Made by a program: the position numbers and the translations under genes. From Sapria himalayana (Eukaryota > Streptophyta > Magnoliopsida > Malpighiales > Rafflesiaceae): a DNA stretch of 64,000 nt. The notes beneath the pieces were generated by a model that was not told the origin of the DNA, did no database searches, and worked only from the letters and a program-made list of their open reading frames with translations. This document shows, one piece after another, positions 37,322 to 49,899 of this stretch; positions within the stretch are counted from its first letter, which is position 1, and each line of letters starts with the position of its first letter. The DNA is taken from positions 3,476,898 to 3,540,897 of the forward strand of contig JAREIK010001718.1 in assembly GCA_029783825.1 (NCBI GenBank). Reading direction: 5' to 3'.

Positions 37322-37583
37322 GTGTATATATATTAGATACATAAATATTTATGGTATACATAAATATAATTATATATAGATACATAAATATACAATGCAT
37401 GACATTAAAAAGTTGCATATACATAATTATATCGACAAAAAAAACTCTATATATATATATATTAATATATAGTTGTTATACTTTTATCTAGATACATAAA
37501 TATATATGATGTACATTAATATAATTATATATAGATACATAAATATGCAACATACGACATTAAAAAGTTGCAAATACATATTT
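37322..37583. repeat. Spacer between sibling CACTA elements, 92 bp direct repeat
   Basis: About 262 bp of AT-rich DNA. A segment of about 92 bp (AGATACATAAATAT... ACATTAAAAAGTTGCA) occurs at about 37334-37425 and again at about 37491-37580. Related sequence follows the right end of the large element (about 49408-49450) and lies left of the LINE (about 26895-26990). Confidence 0.7.
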
Positions 37584-38274
37584 AACTATAAGAAAATGAT
37601 GAAATAGAAATAGAAAATAGAGATGCCCAATTCCATTCTAAACTTAGAAATGAAATAGAGATGGAAAGAAAACTTTGCTACAAAATTTAGAAATAGAATA
37701 ATGATCCATCACTATTTGAATGCATGGATAATTTCACATAAAATGGAAATGAAATTAAATACATATTTTGAAATGGTTTAAGATTCCGTCACTATTATCA
37801 CGCGAGGATGTTGGTCGATACAATTGTGTGGCATTTAGTGATGGAAAATTTGATTTCTACATGTATTTATTATTGAAAATAATAACTTGTCTAAAAATTG
37901 AGAGGGAATTGATTTCTATTTCAATTAGTTTAGAAACATATAGCATAATCATTTCAGAATTTGGCAACGGAATTAAATTCCATCACTCTTTTTGAAATGG
38001 AAACTTAGTCCCTCGCTATTTGACATTAATTAATTTGGTGATTGATTTCAATTCTATCATTGTTTTTGAGATAGAAACTTATTTCATTGCTATTTGATGT
38101 TAATATATTTTTTTCGAAGAACAATTCATCCATTTGGAAATCATTTTAAGATTTGGACAAATTAAGAACCGATCTTTTATCGCCCATCGACCTAATCAAT
38201 GTTGATTTCCTCTGTGGTTGTGTTCGTCGCCCTATTCATCATTCATAGAGGTATGCAATTTTAATTTCTTACTC

Positions 38275-38700
38275 AAATGTAGTATATACATACACACATA
38301 CATATATATATATACACACACACTATGGAAAATCACCCCATTGGCCTATTCATCATTCATGGAGCTACACAATAACAAATATATATATATATATATATAT
38401 ATTTTGTTATTACAGTCCACTTTTCATTTGGGTGTTTGATATATGAATATATATATATATATACACACACATATAAAATTACAGTCCACTTTTCATTTTG
38501 GTGTCACATATGTAAATATTATTCTATATATATGTGTGTGTGTGTGTGTGTGTCTTTGTTATTATAGTTCACTTTTCATTTAGGTGTTGCATACATGAAT
38601 ATTATTCTTTATATATATATATATATATATATATTTGTTACTACAATCAACTTTTTATTTTGGTGCTACATATGTGAATATTATATAATATATTTATATT
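38275..38700. repeat. Tandem repeat with (TA)n/(TG)n, about 80 bp unit
   Basis: Four copies of a unit with TTACAGTCCACTTTTCATTT, GGTGTYRCATATGTGAATATTAT and a variable TA or TG tract, at about 38400-38690. A related duplication, CCTATTCATCATTCATRGAG, occurs at about 38230 and 38343. The array lies in the leader region of the TNP2 gene. Confidence 0.75.
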
Positions 38701-39249
38701 TATATATAGTTTTTGATTAATTTAATTTGATGTACTTCCACATGTTTATAAAGAATATAGGCATGTGAGTGTCAACCAACTAAATATTAGAAAAGTGGAA
38801 AGTCTCCTCAATTCCATGTCCATACAGGCTTAGGAGAGCAATACTTTTATAGGATATTGATTTTATGGTTTTTTACTAAAAGAATATTTGATTTATACCT
38901 TTAGCATGACTGATTATTTTTTGATTTTATGTGATTTTTTGCTTAATTTTTATGATTTTATACTTAATAGATAAATATAAAATATTTCATTATTTGTATT
39001 TGAGTAAAATATAACTTAATGCTATTGCTAAATATCTAAGATATTAATGCAAATTCTCATCATCTCATTTAAATGCAAATTTACCTATTAAGGATGTGAC
39101 TACAACTTTTTTTTATGATATTTATGTTATGGCATAAATAAGTTACTATAACTTTAGTACAAATAAATTATTATCTACATTTTTATAATAAAATATATGT
39201 TGATATTATATGTAATAGTAAAGGAAAATATTATATGAATTAATCATAA

Positions 39250-42200
39250 ATGGATGAGTGTTAAATTAAGAGATAGGATTTAGACTGATGAGTTTGTAGC
39301 AATGATTGAGTAGTTTATTCGGTTTACTGAAAAGCACCATCAATTAATAGATAAAATGAAAATCAGATGCCCATGAAATTACCATAAATGTCAGAATAGA
39401 GTTTTCAAGTTGTGTACACTATATAATTTTATCATGCAAAAAATAGATTTGTTAAGAATTTTGTTTGTTATAAACATAGGGAAAAAACTATGCCACAAAC
39501 AACAAAATATTATGTTCATAGAAGTATTAATTCAAATATTGTAATGGAATATGTCAATCCCAATAATGCATGTGAAGCCATGTTAAAGCAACAAAATAAG
39601 TTTTATGAACAAAAGAATTTTAGGAAATGCGAATGGTCATTCCTTCAATCCGGATATCAATGATGATCTCCCAAAATTATCAACAAAATAATTTATAAAA
39701 TGCTCAAAACATCAAAAGAAATGGTTTGGCCAAGAAATCATTATGACCCCTCAAAGTTATATATAGTGGCTAAACTATTAAATTTAAAGGCAAGACAATT
39801 GTTTTCAGAATGGTGTTTTGATGAAATTTGTGAGTTGTTAATCTGAATTGTTACCAAAGAATAATGTCGTGAAAAATAGCTTTTATAATAAAAAGAAGTT
39901 AATGAGAGGTTCGGGGTTGCTTGTAGAAAAAATATATTATTATATAAACACCTATATGATATATTGGGGTGAAGATAGGGAATAATTACTTATACTTTCT
40001 TTAATTATAGTGGGTACAAAAGAGATATTGCATATAAAATGCAAAAAATAAATATTTTCATAAGAAGATGAATTACTTCCCAAATCCCAATGATTTCTCT
40101 TTTATAAAGATTATTTGTATCTGAAGCCACTGGCAATGACATGAGTTGGCACAAAGAGTATACTACCAAAGAAGGCATCATGTGGCTTTGCTTATATTCT
40201 CTATCTTATAAATATTTTGATGAAATTCATCCATTATTTGTAGATGAAAGTCAAAATGTTAGATAAGGTCTATGTACCGATGGGTTTCAACCATTTGGAT
40301 AAATATGGCAATAATACTCTTCATGGCCAGTGAGTGTTACCCCATATAATTTACTATATGGGGCAATAATACTCTTCATGAATATACATGAAAGATGAGT
40401 ACACATATTTTTGTGTGTTATCATGCCCCTTCTAAGAAACCCAAAAGACAAGTTGGATATTTTTTTCTAACCCCTTATTGTGGAGCTAAATAATTTGTGG
40501 GAGCTAGGTGTGGAAACATATGATATATCCAGAAAGCAAAACTTTCATATACAAGTAGCAATTATGTTGACTATAAGTGATTTTTTAACATATTCAATAT
40601 TGTTAGGATGGAGTAAAATAGGAAAATTAGTTTGTCCTTTTTGCATGGAGGATTTTGATGAATTTTCTTTGAGAAATAGTGGAAAGACTTCTTAGTTTAA
40701 TAATCATCATAATTTCTTACATATGGAACATCATTTTCAGAGGAATATAAAGGTATTTATGAAAGGTCTAATAGTTATAAAAGGTGTGCCACCTTTAAGC
40801 TTTGGTGTCAAAATATTAAAGGTAATTAAAAGATATGGCTTCAAAAATATTATAGAAATTGATAGTGATTGCATTAATGTTGGAAGAAATGAAGCATCTT
40901 TTGATATTTTTCTTATTGAAAATCCAACCTATTTAGGCACAACTTAGATTTCATGCACATTGAGAAAAACTTTTTTTATAATATTTTAAATATTATCATG
41001 AATTTGAAATGAAAAACAAAAGATACTGCTAAATCAAAAAAGAATTTGAAAGAGTTCTATTCATGTCCAAAGTTATATGAGGATGAATCAAAGAATAAAT
41101 TTTTTAAGGCTTGTTATAGTCTTAACAAGAATGCAAAGGATTTTTTGTGCAAATGGCTGCTAGAGCTCAGGTTCCCTAATGGATATGCATCTAAAATAGA
41201 AAGATGTCTTAATATGAAGTTGCATATGTTATTTGAGATGAAAAATAATGATTTCCATGTATTTATGCAGAGGCTAATACTCATAGCATTCCGTAAATTA
41301 TCTTAGGAAATGTTTGGGAAGCTTTGATAGAAATAAGTGTTTTTTAAATCTCACTTATAATGTCATATTAAAGGAAGATATGGAAAAATTACAAAATGAT
41401 ACACTCATAATTTTATGTAGATTTAAACATATTTTTCATCCTAGCTTCTTAAACTTCATAAAACATCTTCTAATCTAGTTACCTTATTAATCCATGATAG
41501 TAGGTTATGAGCAATATAGATGGATGTATCCATTTGAGAGGTTATATAATTTTCATTTTGTCATCTAAAAATTTAAATGTATCTACCAAATAAATATTAT
41601 TCTAATTATGATTTTTTTTCAAATATCTTAGAAAATTGAAAAATAATGTTCAAAATAAAGTCAAAGTCAAATGATCAAAATGCAATGCCTACTTGGTTAA
41701 AAAAAATTTGGTATTTTGTGCAAACTACTTTTGGCCACAAATATATACTTTGCATTATAAAATATCACCAAATAATGATTATGGTATGAGGGGTGGATTA
41801 GAAGAAGATTATATGTTTTTCATTTTCACCCTTGATCATATGGTAGAGCAAAATCAAGATATTTTTTTGGATAACCAGTAGTATGATGCTACACACACAC
41901 ATATATTGTTAACTACAAAGAAGTTATGACTTATATTGAGTAAGATTTATAATCATTTTACATTGTCATTTATTTTTCATGGTATTTGATATATTTATTT
42001 TAATATTTTAAATAACTTCAATCTTATTTTTATAGAATTTATATTAATGAATTAAGGCAAAAAGAACAACATATTAATAATGTTACGATTGATGCCAAGC
42101 TTGACAAAGATTTCTCATCTTGGTTTGAAATTTTGTCAATATATAACTTATTATTTTTGTTTCTAATAAATAATGTAACATGATGTATAAGTTTCATTTT

Positions 42201-42957
42201 ATTTTTTTTATTTTTCAAGAACATTTTCCATCATCAAATATCTTTAAAAGACAACTAAAGAATCTTGCAAATGGGCCATTTTGAAGTTTATAGACATTTC
42301 TCATACATTATATAAATGGATACAAATTTCACACTTTGAAAAATAGTTCAAATAGAGTTGTAGTGAATATTAGTGTATGTATTAAGGGGTTTAACTTTAC
42401 TACATCAAATATTGAATTTCATTGTTGATTTATTGAAATTCTATACTTTGAGTATCATGCTTTACTAATTAAAATGATAATTTTGTTTAAGTGTGAATTG
42501 TTTGATCTCATTCCAAATTTAGCTACTATAATTTATCATCAATACAACTTTGTGGATTTACACCATAAAAAGATATTATTGTAAATATGAGCCATTCGTT
42601 ATTGTGGTGCAAGCATAACAAGTGTGTTACACCACTTATTCAACCATAAGAAGAAATGTTGGTGACTAGTGAGCTATTTGTAAAATAAAACCTAGATCAA
42701 CTATGGAAGTAGTTCAAAAGGATGTCATAGTCACGCCATCACGTGTTCATGCATTTCAAGAGAATATTATGGAAATTTATCAAATCAATCCTATGGAAGA
42801 TGATAAGCTTTAAACATTAATTGGTGAAGATAAAAACTATTTAGACATTGATGATGCATATGTTGAAGAAGATAATGATGAAAAATTAATTACACAATCA
42901 GATGAGGATGAAAATGTAGATAGAGATGATTTGTTTAAATTTTCCAATGATAAGTAG
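39250..42957 (+). pseudogene. TNP2 transposase (CACTA) pseudogene
   Basis: Main transposase gene of the CACTA element. In order: transposase-associated N-domain (39250-39500; RDRI-x-TDEFVAMIE-x-FIRF, IRCPC...KCQNRVFKL); a linker with LFSEWCFDEICELL (about 39800); the TNP2 core (40130-40700; NDMSWHKEYTTKEGIM, YKYFDEIHPLFVDESQNVR-x-GLCTDGFQPFG, WPVSVTPYNL, then PLIVELNNLWELGVETYDISRKQNFHIQVAIMLTISDFLTYSILLGWSKIGKLVCPFC). DUF4218-like follows (41040-41306; WLLELRFPNGYASKIERCLNMK, NDFHVFMQRLILIAFR), then DUF4216-like (42440-42760; YEPFVIVVQA-x-QVCYTTYS, CKIKPRST). An acidic tail ends at TAG 42955-42957. Many stops and frameshifts, plus probable introns. No functional product is possible. Confidence 0.9.
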
Positions 42958-42959
42958 AT

Positions 42960-43646
42960 ATTAATTAACTTCAATGTTAAGTTGTATTAATTATTTTTTA
43001 ACTATAACAATTTGAGTGTTAAATTAAATTTTTTTTCACAAAAGTAAATGTGAATATGTTTCTTATTATTTTTTGTTTGTATGACATATTCTTTACAAAT
43101 TTTTATTGTCTTTGTATTTTTTGATATTTATGAAACTTGAATTAGGTATGATAAGTGATAATTCAAGGGAGGAATAATTCAATATGTATTTAATGAAAAC
43201 AACACTATAAATATTTTTATGCATTCACCTATATGTACACATGATACATTGGCATCACCTCATCACTAGACATATGTGTTATATATCACTGATATTCTGT
43301 CTTCGTCTCATTCTACACCAGCTAATATTATTAACTTCATCCCACGTATCTTAGGGGGTACATGCATTACTACTACAACATTGACAATGGTTGGATATTC
43401 ACAATCCATTATTTACATACAAAGTTATGATAAAATATTCTTTCGACCGACTATCGATAATAAAAAATAAGTACCTTACATAAATTTACTACTGCATGCA
43501 TTATCATATTTTATTTTTTTCGTTTGTAACAAATTTTAATATAAATATATCTTTATGTTTAAAATATAGTAATTTTAAGTAATACTAACTAAATTTTTTT
43601 ACTGATCCAATATTATCATTTAGAATAAAACTAATATTTGCGTTAC
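42960..43646. other. TNP2-TNPA intergenic part of large CACTA
   Basis: From about 43290 it matches 34786-35090 of the small sibling (shared GGTTGGATATTCACAATC-like and AAAGTTATGATAAAAT words). The frame at 43276-43470 reads THDILSSSHSTPANIINF-like text and may be the 5' end of the TNPA-like gene. The stretch up to 43646 is the left flank of the Harbinger insertion. Confidence 0.5.
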
Positions 43647-44241
43647 TAATGGGGCGTTTTTTTTTTATTAATGCATAATATAATTTTTTTGAGCTTAATG
43701 CTAAATGCTGCTTAATAGTATTAAGTATTAAGTAGTTTGTTTTTTTTAATATTTTATTTCTATTAAGAATTAAGTTGTTCATTTTTTACATATTAAAAAT
43801 AAACATCATGACAGCTTAATATCTTAAGAAATCTTAACTACAATATATTCAATTATCTAACAATATCATATTTGATGTCAATATTTAAAACCATTTTAAA
43901 GGCTAAAAACACAAACATTAATTAAATTAAAAATATTTTAATTCAAATGCATATTTATATATATTTAAAGAAAAATATTATAATTTTAGTACAAATTTTA
44001 AAATATCTAAAGCCATTTTATTTGATATTTATATTTAAAATCACATTTCACACCATGAAAAAAAACTAAAATGACAAATATTTGATACTTGTTTCTGATA
44101 TCTTATTTTATATAATGATAAAAGTTAAAAAGATAGTTAATTAAACATTTGAAATAGTTTTTTTGCAATATGGTCTCAAAATTGTAGCATGAACTCTTGA
44201 TCGGCAGCTATAAAAAAGTTATTTATAGTTGAGCCTTGATT

Positions 44242-45520
44242 TCAGTTGTCACTATCACTTTCTAATTCCTCTTCAGTGTCATATTCAGAAAACAATATAT
44301 CTACAACTGAGACTTGTCGAAGAAAATTGTGAATGGAGAAACATATCATGACTAATTGTGTTTGTGTAGCATATGAATAAGGTGCCATTTTCTTCAATAT
44401 TGGAAAACATGCCTTAACAACACCAAATGCACATTCAATGATATTTTTTAATCTTGCATGACATAAGTTGAATATCACCTCTCTTCCTACAGCTTTACCA
44501 CCACTACAAAAATCACTCAACCAATATCGTACATTACGATATGGTGTCATAAAATCTTTAGTGTGTGTATATGCTGCATCCACTAAATAATAATTTTCTG
44601 AAAGAGAGAATTTAGTATATTATAATGTTATTAAATAAAAATAACAATAAATAAAATAAAGAATATATACCAGACAGGGGCATCGGAAAATTATGTTGTG
44701 GGTTACAAATTGTTTCTATCAAGACTTTTGATTCATGAGTTGTTCCTTCTCATTTTACAACTACATACTCAAAATTCATATCAAAATCACAAAATGCCAA
44801 AACATTTTGAAACATTCTCCTCTCTCCCGACCTCGAAATGGTACTTGTTGTTCAGTGGGAATGTATGCATGGATAAGAGTTCCATCAATTGCACCAACAA
44901 CACCCTACAAAAAAGAATCGTTACCAAATTATATATGTTTATTTTTTAATTAGAATAATAAAAATATGATGAAAATATTTACACATAAAAAGTATTATAC
45001 CTTAAAAATTTGTTTTAACCGATAATTATAGATACCATTTGAATTATAATTGAATGATGGAGGAGTAGTCATTACCCTTGAGAAGCTCACCAAGGCCACT
45101 AAAACCTCATGAAAGTATTTATGAATTGTTTGGCCGGAGTGTTGAAATCTATTCTTTAATAATCGGTTTCAAAGATTATGACTTAAACTCATTAAGATGC
45201 CCATTTTCTCTTCAACACTCAAATGTTTGCTATCAACAAGCCATCTTTTATCTCCGAACATTTGACATAGAGAAATAAATCCATGCATCGTATTAGTTCA
45301 TAACATATACTAGATGGGTTATTTAAAACTTTTTTAATGAAAAGTGAGCATGTAAACAATGACGTAGAAACTCTTTCCTTATTAATGGAGGAAACTCTTA
45401 ATAAATGGAGCAATAACATAACAAGCCTTTTTTTTAAAATCTGGTCACTATTGACTTTATATCTTCATCTTCACTTGATGATGAACTTGAACTATCTGAT
45501 TGATGTGAAAGATTCTCCAT
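44242..45520 (-). pseudogene. PIF/Harbinger transposase (DDE superfamily), near intact
   Basis: The gene starts near 45520 with MENLSHQSDSSSSSSSEDED. The exon to 45001 holds the HTH-like N-terminal region (MFGDKRWLVDSKHLSVEEKMG, FQHSGQTIHKYFHEVLVAL). Intron 44905-45000 (GT...AG). Exon 44671-44904: GVVGAIDGTLIHAYIPTEQQ, CDFDMNFEYVVVKWEGTTHES. Intron 44598-44670. Last exon 44242-44597: NYYLVDAAYTHTKDFMTPYRNVRYWL, KNIIECAFGVVKACFPILKKM, SIHNFLRQ, then an acidic tail. Candidate DDE residues (AIDGT, VDAAY, IIECAFG) are all present, unlike the other transposases here. Defects are a frameshift near 45285-45290, another in the first exon near 45420-45440, and a TGA at 45169-45171 where the family has Arg (LRNR). 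It is the least damaged TE gene in the window. Confidence 0.88.
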
Positions 45521-45818
45521 ACTAACATCTATTAAAAAAACCATTAATTTTATAAAATAAAATCACAATAAAATTATTATTACAATATATAATGAATAAT
45601 ATCACTACATATCGGTGTCATCACATCAAACATATTTCACATATATAAATTAATATTTCCATGAACTTTCTTACAATTATGTGGATAACAAATCTTATAA
45701 TTAGAAAAATTAAAATGCATAAAGTATCCAAAATAACTCAATCAAAATACTATGGTACAATCATCAAAGCAAAATATGAAAAATGTATCCCACAATTCCA
45801 AAAAAGTAAATTAAAATA

Positions 45819-46743
45819 TCATTTTTTCAATCTTTGAAGCCATCCCATTCGCTCCTGGTTGCTTTCCATTTCAACCCAAACCACTCTATACTCTTTCTTC
45901 TTGCAAAATGCATTAATTGCAACATAATACAAAGAATCATCATAAGTTACGAGTTTCTTCAAAATGTTCATACATTCTTTTGCTGATGGTCCTTCAAAAT
46001 TATCTAAAGCATTCAATATGTTATTCATTTCGTCTTGTGTTTGCCCTTTTTTTCTTTTTTTCTGTTTCTTCTTTGAACATTGTACTTCTTTGCTAGCATA
46101 TCTTGACAAATTATCATCATCCACTAATCTAATTGGAGTTTCACTAGGCATTGATGTAGAATGTGTTGATAATTCCTTAGGCCTAGAAATAATCACTCCT
46201 CTAGAACTCCAATTTTTAGATCTAGTAGCTAATACTCCACCAAACAATATCTCTAATTCCACCAAATTTGGTAATGATCTATAACAGAATTGTTTAGCTT
46301 TTGTATATTTCTGTTCAACAAGAAAAAAAACAAATTAGTCATGCATGTATATTTAAGACATTTCTTTAAAGATTCACTTAACTTTGTAAAAAATGTACCT
46401 GCAAATAATTGACCCATTTCTCATATGGCCTATCAAAAGTTTTGATTACAGAGTTGTAATCATGTCCAGTCAAATTTAACATTCTACTCTAAATGAGATA
46501 TTATCTTTTCATGTATTTCTACCCATTCTTTAGTTGTTTTGATGTGTAGCATTTTCCAATTATCTTCTCTAATTCTTCACCAATTTGAGACCAAGCACTA
46601 GGCTTTAAACTTCTACTTGATCTAAAGCCTTTATTTATTTCTTTTAGACAAAAGATCAATAAAGTGTTTTCTTTGGGTGGGATCAGTCCATTTTCCCTAC
46701 TAGTTTCACCAATTTGACTTAATACCATATAAAAACTCAACAA
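45819..46743 (-). pseudogene. PIF/Harbinger Myb/SANT-like protein gene
   Basis: The second Harbinger gene, a trihelix/Myb-like protein that in this superfamily works with the transposase in DNA binding and nuclear import. Exon 1 (46399-46743) contains KPSAWSQIGEELEKIIGKCYTSKQLKN followed by the conserved middle of the domain, in which three codons are now stops: TAG 46519-46521, TAA 46501-46503, TAG 46489-46491 (family Trp, Gln, Trp). After them come MLNLTGHDYN...FDRPYEKWVNYLQ. The intron 46311-46398 has clean GT/AG ends. Exon 2 (45819-46310) reads YRSLPNLVELEILFGGVLATRSKNWSS, then a basic KKKQKKRKK stretch (possible nuclear localisation) and MNNILNALDNFEGPSAKECMNIL. The ends of the frame are otherwise intact. 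Confidence 0.85.
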
Positions 46744-46744
46744 A

Positions 46745-47907
46745 AATTAATGCTTATTCAAAACTTATTTGGCTTATCATACCAAGTATAGAAAATGAAA
46801 AATATTTGATTTTTTTTCTACATATAATGAAAATAATCTCAAATAAATTTGAAGATTTTGCAGAAACTTGAATAATAATAAAAACATGAAACTTAAAATT
46901 TAGCTTAGAGCCAAATAAATAAAAAGGATTACATTTTATTCAATTGAATTTAGTTGATCTAATTTGCTTAATGAGTAGATGCAACCTAATAATTAACAAA
47001 CTAGTTTAGTTGTGATTTTAAATTTATATTTTATACTCAAATAATTTATATTCAATTGGTGCTTTAGATATTTTTATTTTGGCTTATAAATTTGTGTATT
47101 GAGTATTTGTTTATGTTATTTTTTCAGATGAAGAATCGTACAAGTGAAAAATATTATAATGAGTATTACTTATTATTCATTATAGTTATCCTCTAATTAT
47201 TCATATTGCATTTACCTATGTATTTTTTTTCTTATTTATATGGATTAAAATGTGATATTTCTGCATAATAATAAATTGGAAAAAATTGTTTTTGCGCAAT
47301 GTTATTATACTCATGCAATGGTTGATGGGTATGTCTTTTATCTGGATGATAATGCACATGTCCAATGATATTTTACCTATAGAAACTGGAAATGAACATG
47401 CTGGCTAAGTTATCAAAATTAATAAAATCTAATTAAAATTCCAGTGATAGAGAGGAAAAATGGAGACGAATTTGTAATGTTAGAGCATTTTAACCTAGAG
47501 ATAAAGAAAAAAAATCGAGTATAATTTACTTGCATATATTTGAACATTTGGGGGAGTCATGAAAACCAAAGGCAAGTGAGCTGAGGGATTAGCGGATGAG
47601 TCGTGTAGCTTCATTGTGGTTCAGTCAAAAAAATGGAGTGAATATGAGAGAGAATGTTTTCGAACGGAAAGGGAGGGAATATTTTTCGTTTATGAATGGT
47701 AACTCAAAAAATGTTGGATTGAGTATTTTTAGATCCAACATTTTTCAGATGGCTTTTTATGAATAGAAAAAGCCAAAAAATATTACTTTACGGTTTAAGC
47801 ATTTTTAAAATAATTTAAAGTGAAAAGCTGAAAAAAATATTACACCTTTCGGCTTAACGCTGAAACTAATTTGTTTTCGGCATTAAGCCGAAAAGACAAA
47901 TGCCCCC
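46745..47907. other. Harbinger 5' non-coding region
   Basis: AT-rich, between the Myb-like gene start and the right end of the element. No frame is supported. The last 170 bp (about 47740-47907) contain GGCTTAA-type inverted motifs near the terminus. Confidence 0.5.
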
Positions 47908-47910
47908 TAA

Positions 47911-48890
47911 GTTTTGGATAAATAATATAAATGAAGAAAATATTAACTTAGTAACAGAAGTATGAGTGTTTTTCGTTTATATGTACATGTATATGATAAT
48001 ATTATTTTACTTATAGGTTTAATTTTTTTACTTCTTGTATAATTGGGAAGATTAAGGAGAAAAATAGTTGAGGAGATATAAATTGGAATAAAGTACCATC
48101 AAATATGAATGAATATTATTGAGAAGAATTTGAAGTTTAATTTTTTTTCATATAGCAAAATGTCAAATTATTTTATTATTAAAAACTAATAAAAATTGCA
48201 TCACAATGAAATGTTTTTTTTGAAGAAAAAATATAGACGGAATGATGCTTTGTTTATCTATATGAAGGATACATAGAAACATATGATTAGTGTCAAATAC
48301 AATGACAAGCTTTGGAAAAGGGATAAAAAGTAAGGTAAACGTGCAAAAACAAATAGTATTCCTCTTGATATTTGGATAAAATGGTGGGAATAATAGAATG
48401 GTGAAAAGATCAAGGCTTTATCTTAGATGGCATCATAAAATCATCGATCATAGAAAGCAGGTAAATGATTAGGATCTTCCAAACATAATGGAGGCTCCAA
48501 GACCAATTTTTTTGATGAGCAAGTGCAAGAGGATATACATAAAATTCAAGATGATATGCAAAGAAAAGTAAGGAGATATAATAAAAGAATGAAAAGATGC
48601 AAAATCAAATTGAAGAGATAAAATAAAGAGAAGAAAAAAGATAAAAAAGAAAGGAGGAAATGCAATAGAAAATCTTGAAGATGAAAAAAAATTATGTGTA
48701 AGTTAGTGGAGATTCGTCTTTTTTTCATCATTCAGAAGAAGATCCATCAAGATCTCCCGAGGATAATACTCATCTTGATAATAAGTCATATGTGTTTGTT
48801 ATATTGTTTATGGGGTTTTTGCAAGGAAATTTGTTTTGTTGAACTTTTTTTTGTCTTCCTATTATTGAATGTAATATATGTGCAATGGGG
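47911..48890 (+). pseudogene. TNPA-like gene remnant of large CACTA (3' part)
   Basis: Collinear with 35090-36780 of the small sibling. It includes the block VPLDIWIKWWE-like near 48360 with RSKALS-x-MAS-x-NHRS, followed by coiled-coil coding sequence at about 48530-48690 (AAAGAAAAGTAAGGAGAT...). The LGCPP block of the sibling is missing, so this copy has a deletion of several hundred bp. Its 5' part lies on the other side of the nested Harbinger (about 43290-43646). Confidence 0.65.
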
Positions 48891-49439
48891 ATGATTGTAT
48901 TTTGATATTTGTTATTTGATGTTATATTTTTTTAGTGGATGTTATGTAAATATTATTTGATGAAAAATATACAAAATAAAATGGATTGTAAGGTATATAG
49001 TTTCTGTATGTATTTGTAAATAATACATAAGATACAGAAACTATAACAAATAGAATATGTTTTTGTTGTAGAAATTAGAAACAAAAAATGATGTTTCAAA
49101 TCCGATTCTATTTTAGAAATGGAACTTGCATTTATATTCCAACACTATTTTAGTATCGGATTAGAAACGAAAAGTGAGATCATGATTTCATCACTATATT
49201 TAGAAGCAGAATTATTCCATCACATAAATAAAGAACGACCAAGTAATTTCTATTTCTAAAATTTAGAAAGGAGTCTTTTAGAAATGAAATTATTCCATTT
49301 CTATTTAGGTTGCTAATTGAAGATTATGACAAGATTAGAAATAGATTTGGTCATTTTTAATTTGCTTATTTTTTTTATAGTATTTATATTTGCCTATATA
49401 TATATATTGATACATAAATATGTGATATCGATAAATATG

Positions 49440-49575
49440 GCTATTTATAAATACATAAATATATAAATATATAAATATATAAATATATAAATATATAAAT
49501 ATATAAATATATAAATATATAAATATATAAATATATAAATATATAAATATATAAATATATAAATATATAAATATA
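49440..49575. repeat. (ATAAATAT)n tandem repeat
   Basis: About 16 nearly perfect copies of ATAAATAT, beginning 58 bp outside the right end of the large CACTA. Confidence 0.9.
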
Positions 49576-49899
49576 TATGTGTATAAATATAACTTTATTT
49601 ACTTATATTTATATACATTTACGAATATAACAATAATTATATTTATCTAAATCAATCTATTTGTCTATATATATATATATAACTATATATATGTATATCA
49701 TATATTCGTATCTATAAATATATAATATTTATATGTATACATATATACGCACACACACACACACACATAAAATATATATACTATTTTGAAAAATAATATA
49801 TTTATGTGATGTACATGTTCATGCAAATACTATTTTTGAAAATAGTATATATATATTCTAATTTCAAAAATAGTACATACTATTTTTCAAAAAAAAAAA

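Larger units (their letters stand above)
43650..47907 (-). mobile_element. PIF/Harbinger element nested in the large CACTA
   Basis: The 4.26 kb element has TAA on both sides (43647-43649 and 47908-47910), the 3 bp duplication typical of PIF/Harbinger. Ends are TGGGGCGTTTTTTTTTTATT and, reverse-complemented, GGGGGCATTTGTCTTTTCGG. They share GGGGCRTTT, then AGCTTAATGC / GGCTTAATGC further in. It carries the two standard genes on the minus strand, a Myb/SANT-like protein and a DDE transposase. Removing it restores the CACTA sequence: the small sibling reads GTTATGAAGTTTTGGATAAA where the large one reads GTTAC-TAA-[element]-TAA-GTTTTGGATAAA. Confidence 0.92.
37584..49382 (+). mobile_element. CACTA element, large sibling (11.8 kb), with TNP2 gene
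   Basis: Left end AACTATAAGAAAATGATG; right end, reverse-complemented, TACTATAAAAAAAATAAG. TTT lies immediately outside both ends (37581-37583 and 49383-49385), the 3 bp target duplication expected for CACTA. Subterminal AGAAATAGAAATGG motifs occupy both ends (about 37590-38080 and 49080-49370). It contains a TNP2 transposase pseudogene, a TNPA-like remnant split by a nested PIF/Harbinger element, and a microsatellite block. Net length without Harbinger is about 7.5 kb, a normal size for the family. Confidence 0.85.

Noticed and set aside
34430..37330. 7 bp GTGTATA as a target duplication of the small CACTA
   Set aside because: CACTA elements make 3 bp duplications, and GTGTATA is a common word in the local AT/TG-rich repeats.
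46745..47907. Idea that a further Harbinger gene lies upstream of the Myb-like gene
   Set aside because: No frame or domain is present; the stretch is AT-rich non-coding sequence.
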